This document shows positions 1-12,200 of a stretch of DNA of 64,000 bases, piece by piece; the stretch's first letter is position 1; each line of letters starts with the position of its first letter. The DNA lies in contig CM036620.1 in the NCBI GenBank assembly GCA_020746105.1, positions 26,496,604-26,560,603 on the forward strand, written 5' to 3'. This DNA comes from Trogon surrucura. Lineage: Eukaryota; Chordata; Aves; Trogoniformes; Trogonidae. Below the pieces are notes generated by a model that saw only the letters and a list, made by a program, of their open reading frames with translations, was not told where the DNA came from and did no database searches. Position numbers and translations under genes: made by a program.

Positions 1-3000
1 TCACATAAACACACTGCTTCAACGGGGAAGAGGTAAAACACTTGACAGCATGGGCTGTCTTAAGAAGGGAAGGGCAAAAGAGGAAAAAGTTCTTGCAAAA
101 AAAGAGGCTCACTCAGTCAAAAAAAAAATCAACTTAGACCCACCAGCCTGGCCACTTTCCAGTTGTTGCCTAACACAAGCCAAAAAGTGAATTTTTAAAT
201 ATGTTACCAGAAGGAATTACAGGAGTGGTAGATCTGAGTATTTGCACTCCATGGACATACCCTCCTTTCAGAAGAGAAGGGAAAGGGCTAAAACTCAGCA
301 CAGGTGACATGATGACTACTGAATTTCTCCACATAGTATCAGCTGGACCTCAATGACAACAAGAGACAACAGACCCCTCCACAGTGAGTTTTGGCAAAGA
401 TCTGTCCAAATTAGTCTTGCACGCACAGTTTGTGAAACTATGAGCTCGTTCAGGTTCTCTAGCACATAAATGCAATATAACTGCAGAGCAGTTATTGCTA
501 AAGGACACAATTATTTAGCAATGAGTTGGAGGAAAAAGAACAAGTGATAGCTTGTTTTCTTTATAGATTACTTAGACTGTAAAATAGAATCTTAGGCGTA
601 AAACCAAAAAGTATCATTCACCATCAATTTCTAGCTCAGTAAATGCAAAAAAAGTATATATAAAATTGCAGTACAAAGTGAATGTGGAGCCCTGTTAAAG
701 TGCAATACTTTCTCCTATCACTTTAAAGATATCAGAGAGTAAAGTACAAAGGAGAAATGCCCTTCTGTAAAACCAGCTAAACTTTGCTCTCCATGAAGAG
801 AGCCTGGAATATAACGTGGTACCCGCTCTCCAAACCCATCTTTGTGCAAGGAAGTAGATGTTAAGGCTTGAAATGAGAAACTGAAAGAGGTCACTCCGCT
901 TTTATTGAGCTTTTGCTTCTTGTCAAACCAGCGGGGCTGTGTGTTGTACTCCTTATGGGTCACTGATAGCCTATCACAAAGCCTCCTCTGTTTGGATACC
1001 GTCCCCGAAACCCCACCAGCCAGCAGAGCAGAAACACTAAGGTGGAGCTACCGCCCAAAAAGCTTCCCAGCACAATAGCTGCTGCTGTCACAGTCGGACA
1101 ATAAAGTGGATTTTATGCTGGTATATTTTTCTCATCATATGCATGACAGAAAGTCTAATGGGCCTTGCTAGTTTCTTAGTGGCTTTTAAGGCCCTATAAA
1201 ATAGCCTACTATCAGTTCGATCTGTGTTCTCAAAATGTCTGCCTGAACATCAGAGAGCCCCAGCAGGAGCTATGTTTTCATTCCCCCAACCTGCACGGAA
1301 GAGATAAGCTAATTAGCTGAGAAATTAGAGAGGGAAACTATTAGCATCACAGAAGTGAAAATCAAAGCGCTATGAGCATTTATAGATGGGGAACACCTAC
1401 CCACCTACTGCTCTCTAAGGTCTGCAGAGGTTTTGTTAAGATACCTTTTATTTTCCAGGGGAAGGCAGTTCTTGCCAACAGTCCTGATCGGCAGGGACTA
1501 GTTTAATGCTGGTGGAGAAACATTTTATCCTTCAATAGTCTACCTGTAGTTGAACCTCCAACTTTGTGGAGTTTCGAAAGGATCCTCTCTCTAAAGGGCA
1601 AAAGGATTGAGTTTCAAAATTCTGATGACAGAAGCTACAGACAGAGATTTGGGTAAGCAAGTGGATGGGGAGATGCTCATCTTCTGATCAATAGTTCATG
1701 CCTGACCACTGAAGTCATACCCCTCCTCCCTTCTCTCTCAGCAGCTTAGAACTGTCCTATGTCAATTCACTCAGGGCCAGCTTCTCTTGTGTGACTGGTA
1801 TGTCCTTATCATTACCCTTTATCCATCGTTATCCTCAATTCATTACAAAGTACAAAACTTTTTATCTTTCCTTTCTCTCAGTTTTGGTTACACTGGGCTG
1901 ACCTACTGCAGCTGCATCCACAGAGACAGTAACTGGAGAACAGAAGACAGACAGATTGCTTAAAGTTTTTACAGCAGAATTTACAAACTTCATTCTTGGA
2001 AAACAAGGAGATTTATTAATTCTGTTTTCAGTTTTACACAGATCTGAGTTTGCTATCTTGCTCTTACAATCACACCTGATAACTTATAAATGCGAAGATG
2101 CTAGTCAATATATTTACTGCACAAACACATCCTGTCATTGACCCGGACTCTTGCCAGAGTCCCTCACAGTTAGGAATACCTTCCTTTGCAACAACTTCCC
2201 ATGGATTTAGCAAATCTTCCCCTGGAATAAGCGTTAAACAATTTGGACATCATTAACGGAGCCAGAATGGTGGTCTGGACAATGCTGAATTTTCACGGAG
2301 AACAGTCAAAACTTGTTTCTGCAATAGCTCACATGCAACTTCAAATATTAAAAACTCTTAGGTTTGCATTAATTTCCAGAGATTATATCCATAACCGACA
2401 TTCATCCTATCTGAAATGAAGGCTGCAGAAAATGTTACATTGGAGCAACATTTGTCTTGCAGCAGCTTATATGATGGCACAATATATATCTATCTATCCT
2501 GCAGGCAAGTGCATCCAGGTGCTGAAATCCTGCAGAGCAAATACAGTTACATGGGTATTGATGACACAAGGCAGAGGAAAACTGAAACACTGAAACTTAA
2601 AATATATCTTGTATCTTTTAAGAGAAGACACAAGTTCTGCAGCCACCATATGAAAAAATAGGCGAAACAAAAGCATACGATCAACGAAAAAGTCCAACAG
2701 GTATTTCACATATACTAATCACACATATAGAAAGTCAGCTGCAAAACACTATTTTAAACTCCTTCCCTGGGAGACAGGAAAATGACGTTATCTCTGTTAA
2801 ACATTGCAGAAATCTGGTTTGGTGGTAATAAGAAACAGAGAGATGGGGGCAGACCTCATTTACCTGAAGAAATTTCTCTCCGAAGTGGTTTTTTTTTTTA
2901 TTCCTAGCCCTAACCACAGCAGATATTGCTTTCTGACTGCTGGCAAGATCCTCTTTCCTGTCACATCTCCTGCCACACCTCTTTCCTGAGTTATTTTCCA

Positions 3001-4917
3001 GGAGGCTGCATACCCCTAGCAGAAGAAGTGCTACCAGACCCGCTCCAGGCTGCCCTAACAGCAGTTCTTCAGGACTATTCACATGTTTCCTTCTTGCTGC
3101 TGGAGCCATTCTCTTTGCTCCTCTTCCCGGTCTCACCACACATGCATTTCCATAAATACATGATAAGGACCAAATCCATTCCCTTAAAAGAATTTAAGGG
3201 AACTACACTTATGAGTAAGTCCTCTTTTTTCCCCTCATCTCTTTCTAAGAAAACTTCTGTACATAGCAGCAAAGTGAATGTAACAATCAATGTTGTGTCT
3301 CTTTCCACTGAATGCTCCTTTAAATACTTAAAATAGCTTCCTTTAAATATGCCATGCTTTCTCAGTGCCAGTGCCTGGAATTCCTCTTTACTTCATGTTT
3401 CCCACAAATGCAAGTGCCTGTAGGGAGAAACATGCTGCAGGAGCCAGCTCACAGAGTGAAAGATACTGCTTCCCTGCAATGGTCAATTTGACGCAATAGA
3501 TTACTTCTACTTCAGCCTGAACTAACTGTCACTGTGCATGGGACTACTCAGCTCAGGAAGGTAATGACAAGTTAATTCTGCAGCAGTGTGCCAAATAATT
3601 CACATTATTGTATTAAAAAAAAACACTTGCAGCAACTAACAGTGCTCTCCCAACAATGTCATGAAACAAGGGGCAGGCAGAGGTACCTTTGCTCGTGAAA
3701 GTGGAGAGATGTCTCGTTTTTCCAGAGTGCCTAGGTCGGAAGAGATTAATATGCACCACAGCCTGCTTTTCCTGATGTCTCCAGGCCATTTTCAGGACAG
3801 AAAACACTTGTTGTATTACCTAAACATATGTATTACAGTGGTACCCAGCTCTTTCACAGACATCTGGGAACAACCTGGCCTCTGGCACTCCCCACCTCTC
3901 TCCTATGCATCTCAGTGTAAAGACACAGGATTAGGTGGCCCAATGTCCCACAATAGTCCCTTTGAAGAATGTGGAAAAAAGAGAAGTAGTTAATAAATCT
4001 CAATACCCTCTTGAAAAGGCAGAAAGTTTTCCATCAACTGTTAAGGGAATGTGTTTTTTGGTGGTTAGTACTTGCACTAAACATATATATATTTACATAA
4101 ACATTTTGTATATTTACTGTTGGTTTTGAGAGACATGATACACGTGTCACTGAGGTCAATAACATTTTAATTGCTAAAGAACTTTTTTCAAAGCCACCTG
4201 GGAATGGTTAAAACAGGATACGGGGCTTTTATTCCTGCTTGCCTCCACGAAGCGAGCTCTATTCTCCGCTGTACACACGATAGTTGCTATGCATACAGAT
4301 AGGGTCTTAACAATACTGTTCTGACATTTAAGTATTTCACTCTCTGTGCAGGACAGCCTGTTCGTATTTTTAAGCTTGATTCTTGGGCCAAATGCAAAGA
4401 GACCACTGTGTGACTCCAAGCTTATCTTCTGTACTCCCATCTAAAAAGTTAATGCTTGGGTGTGTCAGGTATCACCTGGGGATTTAAGCAAGAGGCTTTT
4501 TGCAGTTAACCCAATCCCGTGACCTGCTCTAAATTATGTTTGATTTTAAGGCAGTTTAGTTAACTACCAAACTGTCCCTTCCATTAATTGGAATCAAATT
4601 CTCCTGAAATGTGGATACCTAATAATTCCTATTTTGCCTCCTTAATGGCTCTATACATATTATGTTAGACCTTAGAGCAAAGGTACCAGTAAGACACAGG
4701 TGAAGAGTGCTGTTTTGTTGTGTTCACCTTCTCAAATCTGGTTTTCTTTGCTGAACATTTCTATGAGCATCTACTTATCCAAGCGGTTGGCTATGTAGAA
4801 GTTAGTTGGCAAAATTGTTTTCTTTTCATTAACAGAAACAGTTTGTCCATCACCGATTTCTGCTTTACCTGTACTACAATCAAACTCACTTTTGTCCATC
4901 TTTCAATCTGGAAAACC
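1..4917. other. Intergenic DNA, no gene recognised
   Basis: AT-rich, CpG-poor sequence. Open frames here are short, lack recognisable domains and overlap on both strands, as expected by chance. I see no convincing exon with splice sites, no RNA gene and no clear transposon apart from the CR1 scrap that follows. Short homopolymer and AT runs occur, for example near 4080-4130. By vertebrate synteny this side of ATOH1 should lead towards SMARCAD1, but none of its conserved helicase motifs is visible. Confidence 0.6.
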
Positions 4918-4968
4918 TGGGCTTGATGATCCCAGAAGTCTTTTCCAGCCTCAACGATTCTGTGATTA
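4918..4968 (+). repeat. CR1 LINE 3'-end fragment
   Basis: About 50 bases match the last part of avian CR1 elements in sense orientation: a GGCTTGATGATCCCAGAAG block, then TTTTCCAGCCTCAA and a terminal GATTCTGTGATT. It is a severely 5'-truncated, diverged copy. The orientation is opposite to the long CR1 element 600 bases downstream, so it is a separate insertion. Confidence 0.75.
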
Positions 4969-5542
4969 CCAATTGCAAAGTTGGTATCCAGCCTATATGC
5001 AGAGAGTGGTGGTTCTGATCACTAGACAGGCACTTGTTTTCAGTCGTAAAATAACTTTATATATCCCACTCATCAAGGGCTGCACTAGAGTTTTGTATTG
5101 ATGGCACAAAGGAAGTGGACAGGTAATGAAAGACATTGCCTTTATAGCAAATTGTATGAAAGAGCATAGACAGCAGCTGAGTTATCATCTGAATTTTAGA
5201 CTCAGGCAGGGAGCTCTGCGGGATTTTTCCAAAAGTGTTACTTCTCCAGTGACACCGTGAGCCGGGCTCATCGTCCCACCCTGGGTCGCGCCACGCTGTT
5301 GCTGTGTTAGCCCACAGAAGGCACCATGGCTGCCCTGACGTGACTCCTGCAGTGCCCCACAGCATCTGTGGGATTGACTCTGCCACCACAGCGAGGATCA
5401 GCTTCTCTTGCCAGTCAGATCGCTCCTGCGGCAATGCCTAGACACAAACTATTGCGTTGTGCAAAATAGGCAGCAAGGGGGCATTTTAAGAAGTGGTATT
5501 TTGGGAAAAGAGAGATGTTTGATGCAACATCAGTGCCAGTTA
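4969..5542. other. Short spacer between two CR1 copies
   Basis: No gene recognised. The part from about 5250 to 5420 is richer in GC and CpG than its surroundings, and the minus strand has a 125-codon open frame (5057-5434) with no domain I recognise. I treat the frame as chance. Confidence 0.5.
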
Positions 5543-5635
5543 CAGAATCACAGAATCACAGAATCACAGAATGTTAAAGGTTGGAAGGGACCTCAAAGAT
5601 CATCTAGTCCAACCCCCCTGCCAGAGCAGGATCAC

Positions 5636-8377
5636 CTACACTAGAGCGCACAGGAACGCGTCCAGGCGGGTTTTGAATGTCTCAAGAGATGGAGATTCCA
5701 CAACCTCCCTGGGCAGCCTGTTCCAGTGCTCAGTCACCCTCACAGTGAAAAAGTTTTTCCTCATATTTTTCTGGAACCTCCTGTGTTCCAGCTTCCACCC
5801 ATTGCCCCTTGTCCTGTCAGTGGACGCCGCTGAAAAGAGCCTGGCTCCATCCTCCTGACATTCCCCCTTGACATATTTATAAACATTGATGAGGTCACCC
5901 CTCAGCCTCCTCTTCTCCAAGCTAAAGAGATCCAGCTCCTTCAGCCTTTCCTCATAAGGGAGATGCTCCACTCCCTTCACCATCTTTGTGGCTCTACGCT
6001 GGACTCTCTCAAGCAGCTCCCTGTCCTTCTTGAACTGAGGGGCCCAGAACTGGACACAATATTCCAGATGCGGCCTCACCAGGGCAGAGTAGAGGGGCAG
6101 GAGGACCTCTCTTGACCTACTTGCTACTCCCCTTCTAATACACCCCAGGATGCCATTGGCCTTCTTGGCCACGAGGGCACACTGCTGGCTCATGGTCATC
6201 CTGCTGTCCACTAGAACCCCCAGGTCCCTTTCCCCTGCACTGCTCTCCAGCAGGGCAGTCCCCAACCTATATTGGCACATGGGGTTATTTTTTCCCAAGT
6301 GCAAAACTCTACACTTGCCCTTATTAAACTTCATAAGATTTCTCCCCGCCCAGCCCTCCAGCCTGTCCAGGTCTCTCTGAATGGCTGCACAGCCTTCTGG
6401 TGTGTCAACCACTCCCCCCAACTTCGTATCATCAGCAAACTTGCTGACAACATTCTCTAATCCCTCATCCAGATCATTGATGAATATATTGAACAGCACC
6501 GGCCCGAGCACTGACCCCTGAGGGACCCCACTAGACACAGGCATCCAGCCAGACTCGGCCCCATTGACCACAATCCTCTGGCTTCTTCCCTTCAACCAGT
6601 TCTCGACCCACCTCACTACTTGGTCATCCAGACCACACTTCCTCAGTTTACCTATGAGGATGCTGTGGGAGACGGTGTCAAAGGCCTTGCTGATGTCCAG
6701 GTAGACCACGTCCACTGCATGGCCACCATCCATCCACCTGGTTATGTCTTCATAAAAGGCTATCAGGTTGGTCAAACATGACTTCCCCTTGGCAAAGCCA
6801 TGCTGACTGCTCCTAATAACCTTCTTATCCTTGATATGCCTAGAGACAGTGTCAAGGATAAGATGTTCCATCACCTTTCCAGGGATGGAGGTGAGGCTGA
6901 CCGGTCTGTAGTTACTCGGGTCATCCTTCCTGCCCTTCTTATAGACTGGAGTGACATTCGCTTTCCTCCAGTCTTCAGGCACCTCACCTGTTACCCACGA
7001 CTTACCAAAGATGATGGAGAGTGGCCTAGCAATGACTCCCGCCAGCTCCCTCAGCACCCGTGGGTGCATCCCATCAGGGCCCATGGATTTATGAATGTCC
7101 AAGTGTTCAAACTGATCCTTAACCCACTCCTCATCAATCAGGGCAGACTCCTCCTTTGTCATGACTTCCTCTGGGGCCTTAGGGGACTGAGGCTCCTGAG
7201 GACGGTCTCCAACAGTGTAGACAGAGGCAAAGAAGGCATTCAGCAACTCTGCCTTCTTTCTGTCCTCTGTCTCCAGGACACCCACCTCATTCAACAGAGG
7301 GCCTACATTGCCTCTAGTGTTAGTTTTGTCAGCAATGTATTTGAAGAGGCCCTTTCTGTTGTCTTTGACCTCCCTTGCAAGTTTTAACTCCAAGGAGGCC
7401 TTAGCTTTTCTGATTGCCTCCCTGCACTCCCTGACAGCTGCCCTGTACTCCACCCAAGTGGTCAGCCCTTCCTTCCACAATTTAAACACCCTCCCCTTCC
7501 ACCTGAGTCTGCCCAGCAGATCCCTGGTTAACCAAGCAGGTCTCCTGGATCTCTTTCTTGATTTCCTACCTGATGGGATGCACTGATCCTGAGCTTCAAA
7601 GAAGTGGTCTTTGAATGCCAACCAACTGTCTTGGGCCCCTTTACCTTTCAGCTCCCTGTCCCAAGGGGTATCCCCCAGTAATTGCTTGAAGAGGCCAAAG
7701 TTGGCCCTTCTGAAGTCCAGAGTTGCGATCCTGCTTGCTATTCTGTTTTTACCGCACAGGATCCTGAACTCCACCATCTCATGGTCGCTGCAGCCAAGGT
7801 TGCCCTCAACCTTCACTGCTTCAACCAGTCCTTCCTTGTTGGTGAACACAAGGTCCAGCAGCGCTCCTCTCCTGGTAGGCTCATCTACCATTTGCATCAA
7901 AAAGTTATCATCGATGCACTGGAGGAACCTCCTGGACTGAGGATGGCTGGCTGTGTGGGACTTCCAGCAAACGTCTGGGTAGTTGAAATCCCCCATGAGA
8001 ACCAGGGCCTGGGACTGAGAGGCTGCTGTCATCTGCCTGTAAAAGGCCTCATCAACTTCCACCTCCTGATCAGGTGGTCTATAGTAGACACCCACCACAG
8101 TGTCACCTAAGCTAGCCTGCCCCTTAATTCTCACCCATAAACTCTCTACTTGCTCCTCATCTGCTGCTCGATGGATCTGAATACACTCCAGTTGCTCTCT
8201 CACGTACAGAGCAACTCCCCCACCTCGCCTCATCAACCTGTCTTTCCTAAAAAGAACATAACCATCAAGGCCCACATTCCAGTTATGTGAGCTGTCCCAC
8301 CACGTCTCTGTAATTGCAATAAGATCATAGTTCTCCAGCCGAACATAGACTTCTAATTCTCCCTGCTTATTCCCCAT
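5636..8377 (-). CDS. CR1 ORF2: APE-type endonuclease and reverse transcriptase
   Basis: This 913-residue frame encodes the enzyme that nicks the target and copies the element RNA there. Numbering from the first Met, the endonuclease has ITETWWD (Glu24), YRPP (Tyr99), GDFN (Asp130, Asn132), DLVFTN (Asp175) and SDHE (His199). The reverse transcriptase has NYRPVSLTS (about 489-497), [10 protein letters not shown] (525-534), YLDISKAFD (Asp561), [11 protein letters not shown] (616-626) and FADD (647-650), so all three catalytic Asp residues are present. It ends 93 bases before the terminal repeat. The frame stays open upstream to 8524 with no Met. That extra part contains [10 protein letters not shown], whose Asn, four residues before the Met, corresponds to the first catalytic Asn of APE endonucleases. 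Starting at the Met would therefore lose an active-site residue, and true ORF2 translation probably begins upstream. Whether the copy is expressed is unknown, because its promoter end is missing. Confidence 0.93.
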   Translation of the reverse strand: MGNKQGELEVYVRLENYDLIAITETWWDSSHNWNVGLDGYVLFRKDRLMRRGGGVALYVREQLECIQIHRAADEEQVESLWVRIKGQASLGDTVVGVYYRPPDQEVEVDEAFYRQMTAASQSQALVLMGDFNYPDVCWKSHTASHPQSRRFLQCIDDNFLMQMVDEPTRRGALLDLVFTNKEGLVEAVKVEGNLGCSDHEMVEFRILCGKNRIASRIATLDFRRANFGLFKQLLGDTPWDRELKGKGAQDSWLAFKDHFFEAQDQCIPSGRKSRKRSRRPAWLTRDLLGRLRWKGRVFKLWKEGLTTWVEYRAAVRECREAIRKAKASLELKLAREVKDNRKGLFKYIADKTNTRGNVGPLLNEVGVLETEDRKKAELLNAFFASVYTVGDRPQEPQSPKAPEEVMTKEESALIDEEWVKDQFEHLDIHKSMGPDGMHPRVLRELAGVIARPLSIIFGKSWVTGEVPEDWRKANVTPVYKKGRKDDPSNYRPVSLTSIPGKVMEHLILDTVSRHIKDKKVIRSSQHGFAKGKSCLTNLIAFYEDITRWMDGGHAVDVVYLDISKAFDTVSHSILIGKLRKCGLDDQVVRWVENWLKGRSQRIVVNGAESGWMPVSSGVPQGSVLGPVLFNIFINDLDEGLENVVSKFADDTKLGGVVDTPEGCAAIQRDLDRLEGWAGRNLMKFNKGKCRVLHLGKNNPMCQYRLGTALLESSAGERDLGVLVDSRMTMSQQCALVAKKANGILGCIRRGVASRSREVLLPLYSALVRPHLEYCVQFWAPQFKKDRELLERVQRRATKMVKGVEHLPYEERLKELDLFSLEKRRLRGDLINVYKYVKGECQEDGARLFSAASTDRTRGNGWKLEHRRFQKNMRKNFFTVRVTEHWNRLPREVVESPSLETFKTRLDAFLCALV

Positions 8378-8520
8378 GCTTCTTGCATTGGTGTACAGAC
8401 ACTTCAGAGATTTAATGGAGCATCTGTTACCGTTGCTTGTGCATTTTTTGCCTAACCCTGGGATACTTCCCCTTGGCTCATGTGTAGAGACTCGGGTTTT
8501 ATCCCCTTCCCCCTTCCAAC

Positions 8521-8727
8521 TTAGTTTAAAGCCCTATCTATTAATCCTGCCAACTCTCCAGCAAGAATTCTCCTCCCTCTCTTAGACAGGTCTACACCAT
8601 CTATATCTCTCATGCCCAGTATTGCATAAACTTCCCCGTGATCATAATACCCAAAACGTTGTTGGAGGCACCAGTCTTTGAGCCATGCATTAACTGCATC
8701 TACTTTTCTTTTCCTTTCACTATTCCA
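8521..8727 (-). pseudogene. CR1 ORF1 C-terminal remnant (SGNH esterase end)
   Basis: The last 60-odd codons of CR1 ORF1 remain, ending RALN and a TAA stop at 8521-8523. The stretch NAWLKDWC, then IDGVDLSKRG, then [11 protein letters not shown] has the layout of the C-terminal esterase block of CR1 ORF1 proteins. In that block I expect DG(I/V)HLS, with Asp and His completing the catalytic triad; here the His position reads Asp (DGVDLS). That would disable an esterase, or it may be a late mutation in a dead fragment. Upstream the frame meets a TAG at 8728-8730, about where similarity to CR1 ends. Family assignment is from memory of the motif, not an alignment. Confidence 0.75.
8524..8530 (-). 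promoter_or_regulatory. Candidate -1 ribosomal frameshift site, ORF1/ORF2 of CR1
   Basis: On the minus strand the last ORF1 codons read GCT TTA AAC TAA, which contains the slippery heptamer T TTA AAC in the correct phase. A -1 slip continues as CTA AGT TGG into the frame that becomes ORF2, which stays open from 8524 to 5636. Six bases after the heptamer comes GGAAGGGGGAAGGGG, which could form a stable G-rich structure at the usual spacing. The heptamer and phase are seen directly; function is inferred. Confidence 0.55.
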
Positions 8728-9168
8728 CTATTCACTATTACTTAATAACCGTTTCATAAACCCTTACTTAGACGAGAATAAATAGTGACTGAAAAGGAGC
8801 ATCAACTAGAATTACACTCAGATGCTGTGTTGCTAGTCTCCATCCTTCACTACACCTCCTGGTTTAGTCACTTAGAAGTGACTATTAGACAATTATTAAT
8901 TAGACAATCAGAGACACGTGACACACATCCCATCCCTTCTTCTGCAGACTGACTTGCCCACTTAGAGGACGGTAGATATGAGAGATATTCTGTGTCGTAC
9001 TTCCACAACTGATGCAGAGACAGACGGTTTACGACAGAATCACTTATGTTCACTTATCCAGACATACTTGCACACAGCAATTGATATCATTTGCCACACT
9101 AATCATTCCTAGAGGACTGGTGCCTCTTGCTTCTTGCCCTTTAGGTTTTTAGAAGAAGCCAGATTACT

Positions 9169-9200
9169 AATTATATTTAATATATACCTTAAATATAATT
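9169..9200. repeat. AT-rich perfect inverted repeat
   Basis: Two 12-base arms (AATTATATTTAA and TTAAATATAATT) are exact reverse complements, separated by an 8-base loop. It can form a hairpin or cruciform. No element boundaries are recognised around it, so it may be a chance product of AT-rich DNA. Confidence 0.8.
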
Positions 9201-12200
9201 TTTGGTAAATGAACAACAGCTCTTGAAAATCCTGCTAGGAATTGTCCCCAGGGAGTTTCCTTTGGGAGAACCTAACTCAGTTTTGGTGATTTAAAGGTTC
9301 TGTCTAGGTCTTTTAAAAATTCCTTTGACGTTGTATTGCTCTGCTTGTAATAGATTGTTATTGGCCTATATTGAGTTTGCAGAGTGAAGGCAAATCTTTC
9401 GTGATGTGATTGTGCTACCCTAAACTCAATATTGTTCAGAGTTCCTTTATAACTCCCTGGTTTCACTGCAATAAGCGGGACAAATTTTCATTTTTACTCT
9501 TTTAGATTTTTATTCTGTGTTCTGAAACTCTAAAGGACTATATTTACAGTCAATGTCTAGTGCACTTTTCATGAACTGAGAACTGAGATGCCGTGGTGAG
9601 AACAGCATTATTTCCTTTAATTTCCAACACAAATGGGGGAGAGGAGAGAGTGCATGCATCTCCCGGCATCCTACAGTATTATTCCTAATACTGTAGAAAA
9701 AATGAAAGCTTCTAGTTCTGATATCAAGTATATCAGAACAATTCTTGCTTTAGAAATACAGAATGTATATGTTTTCACCAGCCTAATTCCTCATATTCGC
9801 ATTATAGATGTGGCAACTAGCTACATAACAGAAAAAACTTGTTGAAATAGTTAACGAGCACATAGCGATCAATATACAATATATAGCTATTTTTTTTCTA
9901 TACTGTATCTATACATGCAAATGTATACATAAACACACATCAGAGGGAAAATCTGTCTATTTTTACATTTGCCCAAATGGGATTTTTGAGCACCCTTCAT
10001 AGACAGGTGAGTAGAATTTCAGAAGCGTGGTGTCAAGCACACCATACTGACATCCCCAGGCCAAGAAGCCTTTCCTTTTTGATGTTATGGACCTAAAAAT
10101 GCCCCAAGAGCATTTGCAATCTCTGAGTACACAGGACTCGTGACACATCTTAAGTTTCTTCCTAGGTTGCATGAACAGAGCCAGCAAGAGCATCCACTTG
10201 GCTCTCCAGTTCCTGCCTCAGATTGCCAAGAGCTCTCTGGAGCAGTGAGGGTATCCCCAAGGTAGTCCTTGAAGAAGGCTTTGCAACTGCATTTCAACAG
10301 GTACATATGACAATCCCACTTCAGCGCCACCATCCATCCCTATGCTGTCTTGTTCATCAGACACCTTGTGCTCGAAAGGCTCTTGTGCTGTCTGATTTGC
10401 TAACAGAGGCTTAAATAAAAAAGCAAGCAAAACTTCAGAGGCAGATCACATTCCTTAAGTGAGACAATATACATATAAAATTTCCTCTTGCCTCTTTTAA
10501 AAATATTTGGCAATGACAGTGAAAGTAGGATGAGTTTTTAGAATTTTATCAGGAAATTAGTGTCTCTGTATGAGGATTTTTTCATTTTTGCTTTTTGCCA
10601 AGTAGCTCACTAAACGGAAAAGTAAAGAATTCTTTCAGTTTATGGAGAGATCTCTTTAAATATCTACTGTCCCCAAAGATTTTTTTGTGTCCCTAAATGC
10701 TTTGACCCCTTTAAATGTTCAGGTTTAATTTGGAAAGCCGCACAGACTGAAGAGGCAGTGTTTCTTCTGTGGAGAAAAGGAGCATTCTTTTTTTCTCATC
10801 TTTGTATTAGCAAAAAAAATATCTGTACTGCCTAAGGCTATTTAGGAAAGAGACTCAACATTTATGCAGGTTAATAAAGCAAAGAAAGAAAATAGTTTGT
10901 CACTATTGTGTAGCTCTTCTTGTTTCATTTTGGTTTTCATTTGGGGTCTCTTTTTTTGTGTGCGCACGTACTTCTGGGGAGGTAGGATTTCATTAGAAAT
11001 GCTAAAGAAAACCAACCTTAATTAGTCTGAAACACATCAGTAAACTCTAGCTTGCTGGCACAGAGTCATGTAGTGTGAAAGGCCGATACACTGGGGTCAG
11101 TCATGGTGAGTTAGTGGTTTAGTAAGACTCCCATGAGTCTACCTCTGAAAACTATAAGCGGTCAGCAAGACAAAATAGCCTTGATCAGTGTTCAAAGTCA
11201 TGCCTCTCTGGACAGGCTGGTTAGCTACAGTTTTCTGCCTACTAATGTTGCAATTATTCGTGGTGCCCTTTGTATCCCAGGTCTCCCGTTCTGAAATGTT
11301 TGGCTCAAACCCTTTTCCCAGGTGAGTGCACTCTGACTTTCTGTAAGTTAAAGGTCCTTTGTGAGATGCGGCTTTGACTCGGAGAACACGATCTGCAAAC
11401 ATTTTAAGACGTTTTGGGCTAAAATTTGCTCCCACATTCAGGTAGACACCCTATGCACTATGGGCAGTGCTGCCCAGGCCAGCAGATGTACCTGCAGTGT
11501 ACCCAGCACCCTGGGGTGAACGAGTCTGAGTTTTTGTTGAGACACTCAAAACATTCAGAACACAACAAAAAGTTGCTGTGTTTGTTTTGTGGGATTACAG
11601 GGGATTTGTATGATTTTTTTTCCTTTTTTTTTTTTTAACATGCCCAGCTGACAAAAAAAATGAGACTTTGGACTTGTGAGGAACACTTGTAGGAGCGTTG
11701 AGATTGGCCCTTACCAGGAAACAGAAATCAGGAGGCAGGGAATTCCCAGGATGGATGCAATGAGGGTGTCTGTGTTTGGCATTAGGCCACAGATGTTGCA
11801 GAAGGGCATAATGCCCTCACTCAGACCAGTAACTTAATTAGATTCAGTCCATTTCAGATAATGACATTCCATTCCACCAAAACCAAGAGATTTAAAAATG
11901 AAAGTCTCATGAGAGTATAATATCTCGTTTGATGACTTTTCTCTGGTCACAAAGCTGAAGCTGTCCTGGAAGAAAGGAAAAGAAGGTCTAGAGCAGATAT
12001 TGCTAGGCATTCACATGATATTTGGAGCAGAGGCTAGGCAAAACAAATGGGGGAAAAAAAAAAAGTTTCAATGCTTGTCTCAAGATTCTGGGTTCTGCAA
12101 TAACATGAACTGACAGATGCCTGCTATTGAATCAAAAAGTATCAACACTGTGAGACATGGAGCAGCACTGCAAAGCGTTAGCAGCTATAACCTGAACAGA

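Larger units (their letters stand above)
5543..8728 (-). mobile_element. CR1 LINE, long 5'-truncated copy with an open ORF2
   Basis: A non-LTR retrotransposon of the chicken-repeat-1 family on the minus strand. Its 3' end is the 8-base microsatellite (ATTCTGTG on the minus strand; three full copies plus a partial one at 5543-5573), preceded by the usual short 3' untranslated region. ORF2 is uninterrupted, and upstream of it is the last part of ORF1 with the end of the SGNH-esterase domain. Recognisable CR1 coding similarity stops near 8727, so the copy is 5'-truncated within ORF1 and has no promoter. About 3.2 kb remains of an element usually around 4.5 kb. The open 913-codon frame indicates a fairly young insertion. 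I cannot identify a target-site duplication; CR1 usually makes none or very short ones. Confidence 0.95.

Noticed and set aside
6800-8110. Plus-strand frames of 195 and 142 codons
   Set aside because: Shadows of CR1 ORF2 on the opposite strand.
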